Positions 55,429 to 63,656 of a stretch of DNA of 64,000 nucleotides are shown here, in pieces. A model generated the notes under the pieces. The model was not told where the DNA came from, did no database searches, and saw only the letters and a program-made list of their open reading frames with translations. Every line of letters begins with the position of its first letter. Within the stretch, counting starts at the first letter, position 1. Source of the DNA: UBA11164 sp034376725 (GTDB lineage: Bacteria > Pseudomonadota > Gammaproteobacteria > Xanthomonadales > Xanthomonadaceae). Position numbers and translations under genes: made by a program. The stretch covers positions 1 to 64,000 of the forward strand of contig JAXMJH010000041.1 of assembly GCA_034376725.1 (NCBI GenBank). Direction: 5' to 3'.

Positions 55429-57591
55429 GTGGACTCATTCGAAAAAGCCCGCCTGACCTTTCTGCAGGCATTGGACCACCATCAAGCCTACCGACTGGCG
55501 CAAGCCGAGTCCCTTTACCGGCAGGCGTGCGCGCTTGCACCCGGTAGAACTTCGGTCCTTCTCAATCTGGGCTCGGTGTTGGTCGCCCAGCGTCGATTCG
55601 ACGAAGCGATTGAATATTGTCGGCAGGTTCTGAGTGTGGAACCAGACAATGCCATTGCGCTGGAGCAACTCGCCCTGTGTCGCAGCGGGAACCGCTCGGC
55701 CGCAGACCTGCTTTCCCAGTTCGATCTGGCGATTGAGCAACGTCCGGCAGACGCCGAGGCGCACAACAACAGGGGTGTGGCACTGCGCGAGTTGGGGCGT
55801 CTGGATGAGGCGCTTTCGAGCTTCAATAGGGCGCTCGATCTGAACCCCGAGGCGATTGGCGCATTGGTCAATCGCGCCCATGTCATGTCCTCACTCGGCA
55901 AACCGCAGGATGCCTTGGGCGATTATCTGCGAGCGATTCGCCGGGTCCCCGATTTCCCGCCAGCGGGACAGGGCATCATCGAGTGTCTGCTGGCCACTGG
56001 CGGCACGCCGCTGGTCTCCGAGTCGGAGTTCGATTCGCTGCTGGTCAGGGCGATCCGGCTGGCGTGGACCAAGCCGCAAAGGATCGCGCCAATGCTGATC
56101 GCCCGGCTGATGAGGCGACCCGCAGTCAGCGCAGCGGTGGACCGTGTCATGGCCGCGTGGCCACAACGCCTGTCGTTGGCGGAGTGCCTCGGCGGCGCAC
56201 CCTCGGGCTTGCTGGACGACGACATACTGCTTGCCCTGCTCGACAGCGCTTTGATTCCCCATGTCGGGTTGGAGCGAATGCTGGCCTCCCTGAGGGGTTG
56301 CCTGCTCCGACGGTGTATCGACACCGACGGACCTGCATCCATGTGCGGTGAGGAGCTGCGGTTCTACTGCTCGCTGGCCAGGCACTGCTTTTACAACGAG
56401 TATGTGTACGAAGTGACGGGCGCTGAGCGGGGAGAATTGGCAAGGCTCGCCGCCAAGCTGGATCAGGCGCTTGAAGCCGACCTGCCAGTGCCGGGCGACT
56501 GGCTGGTCGCTGTCGCTTGCTATGCGCCGCTTGGTCAGCTCAGGGGTGGAGATCGTCTCCTGGGCCGACCGATGCCGAGCCCTCTGGAGGATGTACTGAG
56601 GCAGCAATTGATCGAGCCGGAGCACGAGCGCGACTTGAGGGCCGCGATGCCACGGTTGACTTCGATCCGGGACGAGGTCTCATTGCAGGTCCGAGCCCAA
56701 TATGAGGAAAGTCCCTACCCGCGATGGCGCACGGTGCCGCGTCCGACCTATCGCGAGACATTGGCAAGTTATATTCGACGGCGTGTGCCCGCCGCGGCGC
56801 AGGTTCGCATCGCTGATCGTGATCGGATCGACGCGCTCAATGCTGGCTGCGGAACCGGCCAGCATCCGACCGAGATGGCGATGCGCATCGCCGGGATCCA
56901 GATTCTTGCCGTCGACCTGAGCCTTTCGAGCTTGTGCCATGCCAAGCGGATGGCGCAGGAGTGCGGTGTGGCGAATATCGAGTTTGCCCAGGCCGATATA
57001 CTCGAGCTCGGCGCCATCCATCGGCGCTTCGACCTGATCGAGTCGAGCGGAGTGTTGCATCATCTCGCCGATCCCGAGCGGGGCATCTACGTGCTGCGCG
57101 GCCTGCTCCGACCAGGCGGGGTGATGCGACTTTCGCTGTACAGCGAGTTCGCACGACGCGGAGTCGTGGCGGCCAGGGCACTGATCTCGGGCCGCGGCTA
57201 CCAACCGACCCCGGAGGGCATACGCAGCTGCCGTGCCGAGCTCATGGGCCTCGACGACGACGATCCGCGCAAGCAGGCGCTTGCTTTCCCGGATTTCTAT
57301 GCCATGAGCGAGTGCCGCGACCTGCTGTTCCATGTCCAGGAACGGCGATTCACGCTTCTGGACATAGCCGGTCTGGTCGCACGGACAGACCTGGAGTTTC
57401 TCGGGCTCGAGCTCGAGCCGGATCAGATCGCCGGATTCCGTCGGCGGTTTCCCGACCATCAAACGCTGGCGGATCTTGCCGCATGGCACGACTTTGAAGC
57501 CGCCAATCCCGATACCTTTTCCGGTATGTATACATTCTGGCTTCGCCTTGATGGCGGGTCGGTTCCGGCGGCGCCGAGCGTCGGGGGATGA
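55429..57591 (+). CDS. TPR protein fused to a SAM-dependent methyltransferase
   Basis: 720 aa. Residues about 15-180 are TPR repeats (for example AEAHNNRGVALRELGRLDEAL). The middle 180-430 is helical and unassigned. A class I methyltransferase lies near 465-620: DALNAGCGTGQHPTE (motif I), AVDLS, and LIESSGVLHHLADPERGI. Target not known; TPR segments usually bind protein partners. The start is GTG at 55429; no strong ribosome site is seen. It is the first gene after the receptor terminator and lies on the same strand. Confidence 0.8.
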   Translation: MDSFEKARLTFLQALDHHQAYRLAQAESLYRQACALAPGRTSVLLNLGSVLVAQRRFDEAIEYCRQVLSVEPDNAIALEQLALCRSGNRSAADLLSQFDLAIEQRPADAEAHNNRGVALRELGRLDEALSSFNRALDLNPEAIGALVNRAHVMSSLGKPQDALGDYLRAIRRVPDFPPAGQGIIECLLATGGTPLVSESEFDSLLVRAIRLAWTKPQRIAPMLIARLMRRPAVSAAVDRVMAAWPQRLSLAECLGGAPSGLLDDDILLALLDSALIPHVGLERMLASLRGCLLRRCIDTDGPASMCGEELRFYCSLARHCFYNEYVYEVTGAERGELARLAAKLDQALEADLPVPGDWLVAVACYAPLGQLRGGDRLLGRPMPSPLEDVLRQQLIEPEHERDLRAAMPRLTSIRDEVSLQVRAQYEESPYPRWRTVPRPTYRETLASYIRRRVPAAAQVRIADRDRIDALNAGCGTGQHPTEMAMRIAGIQILAVDLSLSSLCHAKRMAQECGVANIEFAQADILELGAIHRRFDLIESSGVLHHLADPERGIYVLRGLLRPGGVMRLSLYSEFARRGVVAARALISGRGYQPTPEGIRSCRAELMGLDDDDPRKQALAFPDFYAMSECRDLLFHVQERRFTLLDIAGLVARTDLEFLGLELEPDQIAGFRRRFPDHQTLADLAAWHDFEAANPDTFSGMYTFWLRLDGGSVPAAPSVGG

Positions 57592-58004
57592 TGCGAGCGG
57601 AACGTCCAGGCTTCGCCGTCAGCTGATCGGCGGCAAGGCTGGGTAAACCGAAGCACTCCTTGCCGGCTCCTGCAGGATCGTGTTCGCCTGCGTCTGCGCA
57701 GACAAGGCAGCACCGCGATGTCGCTTGGCGCGGGCTCAACGGCCGCCCGGAAGTCGAAGGTGACTGCGTCTTTGTCGCGAGGTGGAATGACCACAAACGA
57801 TCAAGGTTCAGCTGCCTGCGGCCCCGCGCTCAGATAGCTATGGGGGAGCCCCTATCCCACGCCGAAGGGCGACCCGACTTCTGTCGGGGCCGGCGCGCCG
57901 AGAATCGATGCCGATGAGGTGCTGAACAAGGGTGACCAATGCTGCTGTACAGGTTGCCGTGCCCGCTGCTAGCATCATCTGCGTCCGGGCTGCAGGAAAT
58001 CGAA
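57592..58004. other. Intergenic region with small hairpins
   Basis: No gene supported. A perfect hairpin CCCGAC-TTCT-GTCGGG lies at 57873-57888, and GGGG-AG-CCCC at 57843-57852. Neither is followed by a T-run. It should hold the promoter of the small exported protein that follows; none is convincing. Confidence 0.4.
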
Positions 58005-58526
58005 ATGTCGAATCGCGTGGTGGTTGCTTTGGCATGTGCGTCCGTGATCTGGCTTGCCTCGGCCTCGGCCGCGATCTCGGCAACCCCACGAGCCGACGCC
58101 AAGAAGGGGGGCGAGCGCATTGAGCGGATCGACGACGTTACCGAGTATCTGGAGCGCACGCGTGCCGTGATCGCGAGCGCGCACGCGGGTGATTACGGCA
58201 AGCTCCGCAAGCCGGACCTGAACCGGATAGATGCGGCGCAGAAGGCTATTGAAAAATTGCTGGAAGGCCGCGATGGCGCAATCGAGCTGACGCTCGAAGA
58301 ACAGATCGAGCTCGCCAACGCGCAGGCAGCGCTCAATGCAGTAATTCGGGCCGACGAAAAGAATCGCCGGGTTTGCAAGCAGGTTCAGACAATTGGGACG
58401 CGAATTTCGACCACCGAATGTATGACGGTGGCTCAGCGCGAACAACTTGCGGAACTGGCGCGTCGCAATATCCGCAAGGCTGAGGAGTTTTGCATTGCCG
58501 GCGAAGGCAATCGATGCGTGAAGTAA
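58005..58526 (+). CDS. Small exported protein, unknown function
   Basis: 173 aa. A Sec signal peptide MSNRVVVALACASVIWLASASAAISA is followed by a mostly helical, charged mature part. Two cysteines near 124 and 138 (RRVCKQVQTIG, STTECMTVAQRE) and two at the C terminus (EFCIAGEGNRC) could form disulfides in the periplasm. No known family recognised. AGGAAATCGAA before the ATG is a plausible ribosome site. It lies among the TPR tailoring genes and may be a substrate or accessory factor; this is only positional inference. Confidence 0.65.
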   Translation: MSNRVVVALACASVIWLASASAAISATPRADAKKGGERIERIDDVTEYLERTRAVIASAHAGDYGKLRKPDLNRIDAAQKAIEKLLEGRDGAIELTLEEQIELANAQAALNAVIRADEKNRRVCKQVQTIGTRISTTECMTVAQREQLAELARRNIRKAEEFCIAGEGNRCVK

Positions 58527-58573
58527 CGCGCTGAAAGCCGGCTGGAGGGGCGGAGCGAAGGCGCGAGCGCCGA

Positions 58574-60097
58574 TCAAGCTGCCTCCGGGTCGACTCCTGC
58601 GTGAAGCAGCGCTGAGCGTAATGGACCCAGATGCGCCTCGTAGCGGCGCCAATGGCCGGACGCGTTGTTGTGCAAGGGCTGGCGAACCTGCCAATAGCTT
58701 CCCGTCTTCACGGTGTTTCGGAGGCGGTAGAATTCAAGGCAGCGTTCGTCCCAGTCCAGACCCAGGAAGCGGACCAATCGCTGGAGGGCCGGAGTCGGAT
58801 CGCTGACGAATGCGTCGTAGTCGAAGTCCAGGATGGATTCAGGATATAGCGCCTTCCAGTGCGCCATGAGCCGGCGATATTCGCCAAAGTTGTGGCCGAT
58901 GTCGCCCAGGTCGATCGAGTAGCCGGCAACCTTGGGGTTGAGGTGCTGCATGAAGATGGACAGCCCGTTGCCCATGGGATGGCGGGTTGTGTGAATGATC
59001 TTGGCTTCGGGAAACAGACGCTTGATCAGGCCGATCAGCAGATAGTTATCGGGACGCTTGTCGGTGATGATCGAGCCTGGACCCGCCATCGGGAAGAGTC
59101 GCGCCAGATGAGCCCGGTACTCTCTGGCCAGCGCGGCCTCGCTCTCCGTATTCCGCACGGCCATGGATTGAGGGAACGGCGCCAGGCGGCTCCCGGCGAG
59201 GCGCATCAGGTAATCGAGCTCCCCGCCGGGCGTTACTTGAGGATGCCCAGCCAGCACTTGTTCGATCAGGGTTGAGCCGGAGCGAAACATTCCGCAGATG
59301 AACACCGGAGTTGCGCCCGCGTTGGGATCGGCGCCAAGGTCCCCGGTCTCGGGGGCGGCGGTTGCGAACGTTTCGATCATCGCGTCGGTCAACCGGGAAG
59401 CGTGGTTGCGGTCGTAGCTCCGGCCGCTCATTCGCAGCAGGCAGCGATTCGCCTTTGCATAAGCGTCGAAGGCAAGGTCGAATTCGCCCAGCCGGTCGTA
59501 AATCGAGCCGAGCGCAAACAGCACGTTCGCGCGCACCATGTGGCCGTGGCGAACGGCATCGGCCGAGGCATGCCGCAACTGGAGAACGACCGGATCGTCG
59601 ATACTGACGGGGGGGCGCAATCGCGCACTACGCGCCAGAGCCTCGCAACACAGCCCCTGGTGAGGATCCGCGTCGCCCCGGGGGTTGGCGAGGATGAGGT
59701 CGTAACAGACCAGGGCACTTTCCCGCTCACCGCGCTCCTCATGGAGATTTCCCAGATTGAGCAGCGCAGGCACATAGCTCGGGTCGAGCGCCAGCGCGGC
59801 CTTGAGCTCGCGTTCCGCGTCCTCGTCCCGGCGCAGGTGGTCCGAGTAGATGACCGCCCGGTTCAGGCGAACTTCCTCTGGCCGCTTGACTCCCAGCGCG
59901 AGGGCCCGGTCGTAAGCTTCCAGAGCTTGCTCGTGGCTGCCTTCTCTGTTGAGCAAGTAGCCAAGTTCGTACCAGCCCTCTGCGGAGTCCGGACGAGTGG
60001 CGAGCGCCTGACGAAAAACCTCAATGGCTTCCGCGCGACGCCCTTGCCGGTCGAGAGCTTCCGCCTGCTGGATCAGCCGCTCAGTATCGTCGGTCAT
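58574..60097 (-). CDS. TPR protein fused to a sulfotransferase
   Basis: 507 aa. TPR repeats cover about residues 1-150 and 185-225 (AEAIEVFRQALATRPDSAEGWYEL). The sulfotransferase domain covers about 260-500: FICGMFRSGSTLIEQVL (5'-phosphosulfate-binding loop, near 262), ARHPMGN-like TTRHPMGNGLS (3'-phosphate site), and YDAFVSDP. It is expected to transfer sulfate from PAPS to a substrate held by the TPR part. It follows the methyltransferase gene by 18 bp on the same strand, so the two are probably one transcript. No PAPS synthesis genes are in the window. Confidence 0.88.
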   Translation of the reverse strand: MTDDTERLIQQAEALDRQGRRAEAIEVFRQALATRPDSAEGWYELGYLLNREGSHEQALEAYDRALALGVKRPEEVRLNRAVIYSDHLRRDEDAERELKAALALDPSYVPALLNLGNLHEERGERESALVCYDLILANPRGDADPHQGLCCEALARSARLRPPVSIDDPVVLQLRHASADAVRHGHMVRANVLFALGSIYDRLGEFDLAFDAYAKANRCLLRMSGRSYDRNHASRLTDAMIETFATAAPETGDLGADPNAGATPVFICGMFRSGSTLIEQVLAGHPQVTPGGELDYLMRLAGSRLAPFPQSMAVRNTESEAALAREYRAHLARLFPMAGPGSIITDKRPDNYLLIGLIKRLFPEAKIIHTTRHPMGNGLSIFMQHLNPKVAGYSIDLGDIGHNFGEYRRLMAHWKALYPESILDFDYDAFVSDPTPALQRLVRFLGLDWDERCLEFYRLRNTVKTGSYWQVRQPLHNNASGHWRRYEAHLGPLRSALLHAGVDPEAA

Positions 60098-60115
60098 CGT
60101 TCGATCTCGAACTCG

Positions 60116-61099
60116 TCATGCGCGGTGAAGCAACAACTGCCAGCCGATGAGGTTCGTTCCGGCATAGAACTGAGGCATCCGCTCGATGAGCGTGAAACCG
60201 GCCGCAGCCGCCTCATTTTGAATGACATCCATGTCCTGCGCAGTGCGGGCGTGCGCAAGCAGGTCGTGCAGTCGCTTTGCCGAGGCGCGCATTTCCGCCT
60301 CGGCGCGATCCACATCCAGCCCTATCGACTGCGTACTGGCCTGCGCCCGGATGGCGAGCAACTTTTGCACCGCGTCCAGCGCCACGCTCAGGACTCTTCC
60401 GGCGCCAACCTTCTGAGCTTCGATGAGCTCGTGTTTCAATGTTCTGATCGAGCTGCGCAACTCCTCCATGGCGCGCGTCGCTGCAGCAGGAGTCGCCCGG
60501 TCCATGGAGACCAACCGGTGGAGCCGCCGGTATATCTTGGTTTGCACGAGCACAATGTCGGTCTCGTGCAGCGAGCGTCGCGCGCTGTCGATCAATACCG
60601 AATCCGCATTGTGCAGGATGAACTGGGCATCAGTGCCGGGCTTCAGGACCCGGTGGACTTCTGCGAGCGCGGCGGCGGTCTCGCTGTATTCGAGTGCGTA
60701 GTGTCCGCTCACCGCGTCGAAACTTTCGGCGGCGAATGGCAGGCGCTCAGATGCCACGCCGGCATGAAAACTGATCCCTGCCAGGCGACGCATTCCGTCT
60801 GGGACATGCTTCAGCGGGTCGATTCGAGCGAGGTCGGTTGCGTGAATTTCCCAAGTTAGACCGCGCGCTTTGGCGGTCTCGGCGGCGATCAATGCGATCA
60901 CGCCATTGCCGGTACCGATGTCCAGAATGCTTGCCTGGTCGGGCAGGGTGGAGAAAAATTCGACCCATGCCGCATGGACTTCTCCATCGTAACCCCCATC
61001 GGGCCCTGTAGGGCCAGTGGCGATCATTCCATTGCGGTAGTAGCTTTCCCACTGTTCCAGGCTCAAGGTGTGTGCGCTCTCGAGAGGGTGACCGGCCAT
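60116..61099 (-). CDS. Class I SAM-dependent methyltransferase
   Basis: 327 aa. Motif I ILDIGTGNGVIALIAAE (about residues 58-74) and the acidic EIHATDLARIDP mark the SAM site; GHYALEYSE, then VHRVLKPGTDAQFI follow. The C-terminal 130 residues are helical with long runs suited to coiled coil. Substrate unknown. A perfect TATAAT on the minus strand at 61107-61102 ends 2 bp before the ATG, which is too close for a normal leader. A TTG at 61066 with GAGAG 8 bp upstream may be the real start. Confidence 0.8.
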   Translation of the reverse strand: MAGHPLESAHTLSLEQWESYYRNGMIATGPTGPDGGYDGEVHAAWVEFFSTLPDQASILDIGTGNGVIALIAAETAKARGLTWEIHATDLARIDPLKHVPDGMRRLAGISFHAGVASERLPFAAESFDAVSGHYALEYSETAAALAEVHRVLKPGTDAQFILHNADSVLIDSARRSLHETDIVLVQTKIYRRLHRLVSMDRATPAAATRAMEELRSSIRTLKHELIEAQKVGAGRVLSVALDAVQKLLAIRAQASTQSIGLDVDRAEAEMRASAKRLHDLLAHARTAQDMDVIQNEAAAAGFTLIERMPQFYAGTNLIGWQLLLHRA

Positions 61100-61191
61100 G
61101 TATTATAGGGTTTGGTACTTCAGATGGCGCGTAACCCGAAGGGGCGCCAGCAACGGTCCCCCGCCTGCCGGCCGTTAATAGGAGAGGTCGT

Positions 61192-61725
61192 GTGTCTAAT
61201 CGATGGTTGATCGGTTGTTCGTTGATCGTCTTTTCCGCGTCGTTTGCTGCTGGCGTGATCGCTGCCGAGTCCGCGTCGCATCCATGCGCAGCCGTCGACG
61301 GCTCCAGCGAACGGCTGGCGTGCTACGACGCCGCCTTTCCACGCTCGGTGGACGCCGGTTCGCCGGCGGCGGTTGGCACCGGTCCCGCAAACGGCGTCGC
61401 GGCACACTCATCAGCAGAATCCGAACGCGCGGTTGGAATACGCGAGTTCGGTCTGAGCAAGGATCAGTTGCGCAAGCGCGAACCAGAGCGCATGCGCGAG
61501 GCCAGTCCAGACCGGATCGAGGCCAAGGTTGCCCGAATCGACCGCGCCAGTGGTGGCGAGCGTGTGGTCACGCTGGACAATGGGCAGGTCTGGTTGTTGA
61601 CCGAGGTCACCTCCAAGGGACGGCTGCGCCCGGGCGACCAAGTGGTCGTTCGGGTCGCCGCGCTCAGCAGTTACATGTTGATCACCCCAGGCAAGGTGTC
61701 GCTTCGGGCGCGTCGGGTAAGGTAG
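61192..61725 (+). CDS. Periplasmic protein of unknown function
   Basis: 177 aa, GTG start with a strong GGAGAGG ribosome site 4 bp before it. A signal peptide (residues 1-24, SLIVFSASFAAGVIAAES) precedes a short cysteine motif (CAAVDGSSERLACYDAAFP) and a C-terminal domain with ERVVTLDNGQVWLLTE and SSYMLITPGKVSLRARRVR. Similar proteins are common and unnamed in Xanthomonadaceae, from memory. It is divergent from the methyltransferase gene and 7 bp before the TPR oxygenase gene, so it may share a transcript with it. Confidence 0.7.
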   Translation: MSNRWLIGCSLIVFSASFAAGVIAAESASHPCAAVDGSSERLACYDAAFPRSVDAGSPAAVGTGPANGVAAHSSAESERAVGIREFGLSKDQLRKREPERMREASPDRIEAKVARIDRASGGERVVTLDNGQVWLLTEVTSKGRLRPGDQVVVRVAALSSYMLITPGKVSLRARRVR

Positions 61726-61732
61726 TTCGGCG

Positions 61733-63595
61733 ATGTCGCTAGCGCAACGGGCCAGGGCGCTCACGGTCTCGCAGGCGAAACAACGCGACACGGCGTTCCG
61801 GATGCTCGTCGCTGGCAGCGTCGGCGACGCGTTGAGTATCGCGCGCCGCTTGGCCAGCGAAGCGCCGCTGGCACCCGATGCGCAACAGTTGATCGCCATG
61901 TGCTGCGCCGAGTCAGGCGATGTCGGCGAGGCCGACAGGAGATTTCTGCGGGCGCTGGAGCTTGCTCCGGGAAACGCGCTGATTCTGACCAACTACGGAG
62001 CGATGCTGCGCAAGGCCGACCGATTGACGGACGCCTTGTCGGCGTTTCAGTGTGCGGCCGAGGCAGCGCCAGACTTCGCCAAGGCCTGGATCGAACAGGG
62101 TCTGACGGCGCTTCGGCTCGGCCTGCGCCAGCAAGCGCTGACGGCGCTGGCGCGAGGTCTGGAGCTTCAGCCCGACTCTGCATTGGCATGGCACGCTCTT
62201 GGCAACGCGCGGCGGGCGGACGGCGAGCTGGAAGCGGCGGAAGGCGCGTTCCGCAAGGCCGTTGCGTTGTCTGCCGGATATGCGACGGCCTGGGCCAATC
62301 TGGGGGCGGTGCTGCGGTTGCTCGGACGTGCCGACGAGGCGCTGGCCTGCTTCGAGCGTGCCGGCAAGGCTGGCTACGCCAGCCCAGATCTAGCGGACAA
62401 CATCGCCGGCACGCTGCTGGACAGCGGTAGGCTCGGCGAGGCCTTCGAGCAAGCCAAGGATCTGACCAGGGCGCACCCGGATTTCGTCCCCGGACACGTC
62501 ACGCTGGCGCATATCCTTTGGGAATATGGCGACGAGCCGGATTCGGACGCGGCGGTTGCCGCCTTGCGAGCCGCCGTGCAGAACAGGCCGCACAACCGCC
62601 CGTTGCGCGTGGCTTTCGCGCGCTTCCTGATGGGCGCGCGCCGGGCCGAGGACGCTCTGGTCCAGATCGGCATCCTGCGGGCCGAGGACCCGGATCCGCA
62701 GCTCGCTCGGATGGAGGCCGACGCGCTCGAGGCGCTCGGCCGGACCGAGCGGGCCGGAGCTCTCTACGAAAAATTGCATCGCGATCTTGGCAACAACGAC
62801 GCGACGTTTTTGAATGCCTATACCCGCCATCTTCTCAGGGCCGGCAACTGGCTTGCTGCGGCCGATCGTGCGACCGATGCGCTGCGCTTGGATTCGGGTA
62901 ATCAGGAGGCATGGAGCTACCTCGGTACCGCTTGGCGCCTATTGGACGACCCGCGCGAACATTGGCTGTGCGACTATGATCGACTGGTCGAGCTGGTCGA
63001 AATCGAACCGCCCGCCGGTTTTGCCGAGGTATCGGACTTGCTCGCGGCGCTGACATCGACGCTGGAGCCGCTGCATCAGGCCAGGCGCGAGCCCGTGCAG
63101 CAGACGCTGCGCGGCGGTTCGCAGACTCCTGGCCGCCTTTTCGGCCGCCCGGATCCGGTGATCGCGGCAACTCAGGCGTCGTTGCTCAGCGCGGTCGAGC
63201 GCTGGTTGCAAAAGCTGCCGACGGACGCCCGGCATCCCTTCTTGATGCGCAAGGCGTCCACTGTGCGGTTCAGTGGTTCGTGGTCGGTCCGGCTGTGGTC
63301 TTCAGGAAGCCACGTCAACCACATCCATCCGGAAGGCTGGCTGAGTTCTGCATTCTACGTGTCGCTACCGCCTTCGGTAACCACGCGAGCCGCTGCTGGC
63401 GATCCGGCCGGATGCATCCAGTTCGGCCAACCCCCAGTGGAGCTGGGGTTGGACCTGCCGCCAAGGCGGGTTATCAGGCCCGAAGCCGGTCGGCTGGCCT
63501 TGTTCCCATCGTATATGTGGCATGGCACGGTGCCGTTCCAGGATGAGGAGCCCCGTCTCACCATCGCGTTCGACATGGTTCCGCTAGGCGGATGA
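61733..63595 (+). CDS. TPR protein fused to a 2-oxoglutarate/Fe(II) oxygenase
   Basis: 620 aa. TPR repeats cover about residues 20-390 (AWHALGNARRADGELEAAEGAF; AWANLGAVLRLLGRADEAL). The C-terminal 500-620 is a 2OG-FeII_Oxy_5-type domain: HVNHIHPEGWLSSAFYVSLP (iron His at 530/532), PSYMWHGT (His 597) and PRLTIAF (Arg 608, 2-oxoglutarate carboxylate). It should hydroxylate or otherwise oxidise a substrate bound by the TPR part. It is 7 bp after the upstream exported-protein gene and 61 bp before a further TPR gene. Confidence 0.85.
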   Translation: MSLAQRARALTVSQAKQRDTAFRMLVAGSVGDALSIARRLASEAPLAPDAQQLIAMCCAESGDVGEADRRFLRALELAPGNALILTNYGAMLRKADRLTDALSAFQCAAEAAPDFAKAWIEQGLTALRLGLRQQALTALARGLELQPDSALAWHALGNARRADGELEAAEGAFRKAVALSAGYATAWANLGAVLRLLGRADEALACFERAGKAGYASPDLADNIAGTLLDSGRLGEAFEQAKDLTRAHPDFVPGHVTLAHILWEYGDEPDSDAAVAALRAAVQNRPHNRPLRVAFARFLMGARRAEDALVQIGILRAEDPDPQLARMEADALEALGRTERAGALYEKLHRDLGNNDATFLNAYTRHLLRAGNWLAAADRATDALRLDSGNQEAWSYLGTAWRLLDDPREHWLCDYDRLVELVEIEPPAGFAEVSDLLAALTSTLEPLHQARREPVQQTLRGGSQTPGRLFGRPDPVIAATQASLLSAVERWLQKLPTDARHPFLMRKASTVRFSGSWSVRLWSSGSHVNHIHPEGWLSSAFYVSLPPSVTTRAAAGDPAGCIQFGQPPVELGLDLPPRRVIRPEAGRLALFPSYMWHGTVPFQDEEPRLTIAFDMVPLGG

Positions 63596-63656
63596 ACACC
63601 ACAGGAAGTGGCCAGCACTATACTGCCCTGCGATATCGGGCGATCTGGAGCCTTGC

